Shown here in pieces: positions 5,743 to 7,892 of a stretch of 7,892 nucleotides of DNA. The DNA is taken from contig JAAENB010000972.1 of assembly GCA_024224995.1 (NCBI GenBank), forward strand, positions 1 to 7,892, read 5' to 3'. Position numbers and translations under genes: made by a program. Positions within the stretch are counted from its first letter, which is position 1. Every line of letters starts with the position of its first letter. The notes under the pieces were generated by a model that was not told the DNA's origin, did not search any database, and was given only the letters and a program-made list of their open reading frames with translations. This DNA is from a bacterium. Its GTDB lineage: Bacteria > Spirochaetota > UBA4802 > UBA5550.

Positions 5743-7892
5743 CTAGCCGCTGCATGCAACAGTAACAGTAAAAGTAAAATTTTCATTATCCGGGTCATTA
5801 TTTTGAATAGTAATCCGCGCTTCTGCTTGTTGCGGCGGATTGGAGTTTTTAAACATTATGGATAAATAGAGACCCTCAGTATTGGGCGCCAGGGTAGCCG
5901 GCAGCAAAGGTTTGCCCGTAAACTCAAACCCATCTCCTGAAACCATTTCCATTGTAATAGCTGTTACTTCCAGGTTATTTACGGCACTGGCGTTTTGAAT
6001 AGTGAAATAAGTCCAATGCCCTTCTTGAGCTTCCTGCCTCGTAATTGTTCCCGTATCGAGAGTGCTGTTGGGATTGACAGTTATACCATTGACATAGCCT
6101 TTTTCCAGAAATGCTTTAACGGAAATAACCGGTGCGGGGTTTGCTGCTGTCAGTTCTATTTGAAACTGTGAGGAATTTGTAAGGTCACTTACCGGGCCGC
6201 AGGTCATTGCTTGAGAATCCCATTTCACTCCCCATGCGTATACTTTTTTTGTTCCATATCCCGGACTGAGCGTGTAGTTCTGTGAATCATACCCCCCTTG
6301 AGGTTGATAACTCTTCCAGCCTTCATCACCCACTTGCATGGGCGGCGGCGGTGTTATTGATTCATTTACAAGCCAGTAATTCCCGCCGCCCATATCGCAC
6401 TCAACTGTTATATCCCGATTCTGTACTGATGAACCGTTTGGACTGGAGAAAGATTCAATTATTGGATTATTAACACCTTCGCCGGTCAGGTAAAAACCAA
6501 AGTCTCTGTAATCCGGGTCATTGCTTTTTATTCTAAACACCGCAGTAAAAGACGTTTCGTACTGGGGTGAATAGGTAATATGAAAATCATAGGTTTCTCC
6601 GGATTTTAGTGAAATTGGCTGAAAGGATCCCTGATCAAAATATATACCCGGTTCTGTGCCATTTGTATCTATTATCTGTTCAATATTGAGGTCTCCGGTC
6701 CCCTGGTTTGTGATTCTAAAATTGTAGCGCTTACTTACTCCTGCTGTATGATAACTCCCCAGATCAAAAGTGCTGTAGGGATAAATATCTGTATTATATG
6801 TGTTGCCTACAGAATCATCTATGAGCATGAGAGCAAGTTGGTCAAAGTTTTGGGGAATATTGATTCCCACGTTAAAATGTGACGCATCTGTAAGCGCGCT
6901 TGTTATATTGCTTTTTGCATTGAAGTCGTTCATTGCCCATGCGTATACGGTTTTCACACCATTACCGGAGGACAGGGAATAGCTCTCCGGTACTGAACCA
7001 AGCCAGTTGGGATCGGTTGGAGATGGTGTTGCCGGTGATTCATTAATAAGCCAACTGTTCGCATTGTTGTCCCTGAGTCCAATAGCTATGTCTTCGGATT
7101 GGGACGGCATGCTCATAAGCAGGAACTCGGTTATAGCCGGGATAATATTTGCGTATTGCACACTAAAATGTGAGTTCGAGTTTACTATACTTACATTACC
7201 CGCCGCGTCTTTTGCCCATGCGTAGACGTTTTTTGTTCCATATCCATTGGAGAGCGTATACGCTGTGGGTTTTGTGGCAACCCATGCGGGATCACTCGCT
7301 GACGGAGGAGTTGCCGATTCATTTACCATCCAGCTGGTGATTGCCACGTTATCGGAACCGGTAAGATTGAATGTTATATCCTGACTGCTCGAAGGATTGG
7401 CGCTTGTCAGTTGGAACTGTGTTATTATGGGCACGTTAACATCAATAACTGCTGAAGTATAGGTTCCCGAAACTCCATTGATAAGAGTGTTTCCGTTATT
7501 ATCCTGTATGGGAGTTGTTCCTGTTACTGTTTCTATCGTAAACGTTGAACCATCGGTCCCGGATAGGGCCATGGGCAATGAGGCAGTAAAAGTACCCGAA
7601 TTATATGAAATGGAGTTATTCATTGTTATGCTTCCCGGACCGGAATAATTTATTCTGTAATTATCTGGATTCTGCGAGTTGTTTACGTTTTCTGAGAATG
7701 TTACTGAAATAATATCACCATTATTTATTATCCCCGGTGTAGACCAGCTTACAATTGCAGGTTGTGCCAGGTCAGGGGTGATATAGGTGTTGGAAGTTCC
7801 GTTAACCAGGTTATTTGTACCATCCGTTATGGGACTTGGTCCTGTTTGTGTGCCGATAGTAAAGTTCTCTCCTCCTGTTGCATTGGCAATGG
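5743..7892 (-). CDS. C-terminal 715 residues of a large modular Ig-like / choice-of-anchor-D-like protein (5' end outside window)
   Basis: The frame stays open to the right edge. The ATG at 7623 is internal, inside an Ig-like repeat whose homologue in the 889-aa protein has N-D at the same place, so the gene starts outside the window. Visible residues: 1-42, the end of one 107-residue Ig-like repeat; 43-149, a full one with TFSENV and NYSGPG; 157-247 and 252-345, two modules with W-[ML]-[VI]-N-E-S and VYAWA; 347-475, a choice-of-anchor-D-like domain with FDLG, SNDPD and LTGEG; 477-585, a third VYAW module; 586-715, a final choice-of-anchor-D-like domain ending FTFTVTVACSG. No membrane anchor, LPXTG, PEP-CTERM or similar tail follows. 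By family the modules are extracellular beta-sandwiches. Whether its hidden N-terminus is a redoxin-like head like its relatives is unknown. It is probably not in the operon of the next gene, because a strong terminator intervenes. Confidence 0.9.
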   Translation of the reverse strand, partial: IANATGGENFTIGTQTGPSPITDGTNNLVNGTSNTYITPDLAQPAIVSWSTPGIINNGDIISVTFSENVNNSQNPDNYRINYSGPGSITMNNSISYNSGTFTASLPMALSGTDGSTFTIETVTGTTPIQDNNGNTLINGVSGTYTSAVIDVNVPIITQFQLTSANPSSSQDITFNLTGSDNVAITSWMVNESATPPSASDPAWVATKPTAYTLSNGYGTKNVYAWAKDAAGNVSIVNSNSHFSVQYANIIPAITEFLLMSMPSQSEDIAIGLRDNNANSWLINESPATPSPTDPNWLGSVPESYSLSSGNGVKTVYAWAMNDFNAKSNITSALTDASHFNVGINIPQNFDQLALMLIDDSVGNTYNTDIYPYSTFDLGSYHTAGVSKRYNFRITNQGTGDLNIEQIIDTNGTEPGIYFDQGSFQPISLKSGETYDFHITYSPQYETSFTAVFRIKSNDPDYRDFGFYLTGEGVNNPIIESFSSPNGSSVQNRDITVECDMGGGNYWLVNESITPPPPMQVGDEGWKSYQPQGGYDSQNYTLSPGYGTKKVYAWGVKWDSQAMTCGPVSDLTNSSQFQIELTAANPAPVISVKAFLEKGYVNGITVNPNSTLDTGTITRQEAQEGHWTYFTIQNASAVNNLEVTAITMEMVSGDGFEFTGKPLLPATLAPNTEGLYLSIMFKNSNPPQQAEARITIQNNDPDNENFTFTVTVACSG
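6136..6462 (-). repeat. Third W-L-V-N-E-S / VYAW module, separated by another domain
   Basis: It has NYWLVNESITPPPP, NYTLSPGYGTKKVYAWG and a variable middle longer than in the other two. A choice-of-anchor-D-like domain lies between it and the tandem pair, which points to module shuffling and not simple tandem growth. Confidence 0.7.
6856..7422 (-). repeat. Two tandem W-[ML]-[VI]-N-E-S / VYAW modules
   Basis: Units at 7422-7150 and 7137-6856 each contain a tryptophan followed by NES, a Pro/Ser/Asp-rich stretch with DPAW or DPNW, Y-[TS]-L-S, then G-x-K-x-VYAWA. They look like beta-sandwich modules of about 90 residues, common in repeat-rich bacterial surface proteins. I cannot assign a family name with certainty. 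Confidence 0.75.
7444..7764 (-). repeat. Full 107-residue Ig-like repeat, preceded by a partial one
   Basis: This unit aligns to the third repeat of the 889-aa protein, sharing NNSISYNS/NDSISYNS, the block SGTDGSTFTIET and the YTSAV end. Bases 7765-7892 encode the end of a preceding repeat, with SPITDGTNNLVNG nearly matching the second repeat of the other gene. The two large genes therefore share the same repeat family, ending at the same domain boundary. Confidence 0.85.

Noticed and set aside
7621..7623. The ATG at 7623 as the start of the large right-hand gene
   Set aside because: The frame continues upstream to the window edge in clear homology to the Ig-like repeat, and the Met falls inside a beta-sandwich repeat without a ribosome site.

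Overview
All recognisable genes in this window lie on the minus strand, so it reads from right to left. The DNA is AT-leaning and bacterial. The genes are a diderm-style lipoprotein, a small exported membrane protein and very large repeat-built surface-type proteins. The combination of a KDGSIIEGK-type protein ending in a PGAAQLY membrane block, a lipoprotein with a VYVRAKDGND beta-helix entry, and Ig-like plus choice-of-anchor-D-like modules reminds me of free-living spirochaetes. That placement is from memory and is only moderately secure.

Layout in transcription order. (1) 7892-5743: the 3' part of a large modular protein. It has Ig-like repeats, three 'W-[ML]-[VI]-N-E-S ... VYAW' modules and two choice-of-anchor-D-like domains, and its 5' end is outside the window. 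A perfect hairpin with a T9 tract (5719-5686) terminates it. (2) 5742-5423: a 320-base gap holding two copies of a terminator-like palindrome, each followed by promoter-like boxes. (3) 5422-4604: a 272-aa exported protein with two membrane segments. (4) 4466-3000: a 488-aa lipoprotein with an Ig-like domain and a parallel beta-helix, followed by a third palindrome copy (2962-2935). (5) 2835-166: an 889-aa protein made of a cysteine-depleted redoxin-like head, one divergent Ig-like domain, three exact 107-residue Ig-like repeats and two choice-of-anchor-D-like domains. (6) 124-1: the first 41 codons of a paralogue of that protein, 41 bases downstream and probably in the same operon.

The window looks like an accessory cluster of paralogous modular proteins. 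No catalytic pathway, defence system, phage or transposase gene is visible. Three observations go beyond routine annotation. First, a 46-base intergenic unit fusing a terminator hairpin to a promoter start occurs before two genes at 39/46 identity, with a third, looser copy nearby. Second, the N-terminal redoxin-like domain has lost the CxxC motif, has an acidic D-I-D-N segment there, and has no signal peptide. It is strongly conserved between two neighbours at protein level although nearly all synonymous codons differ. Third, the promoter-like boxes and terminator inside the 320-base gap could delimit a short RNA of about 110 nt or mark a lost gene.
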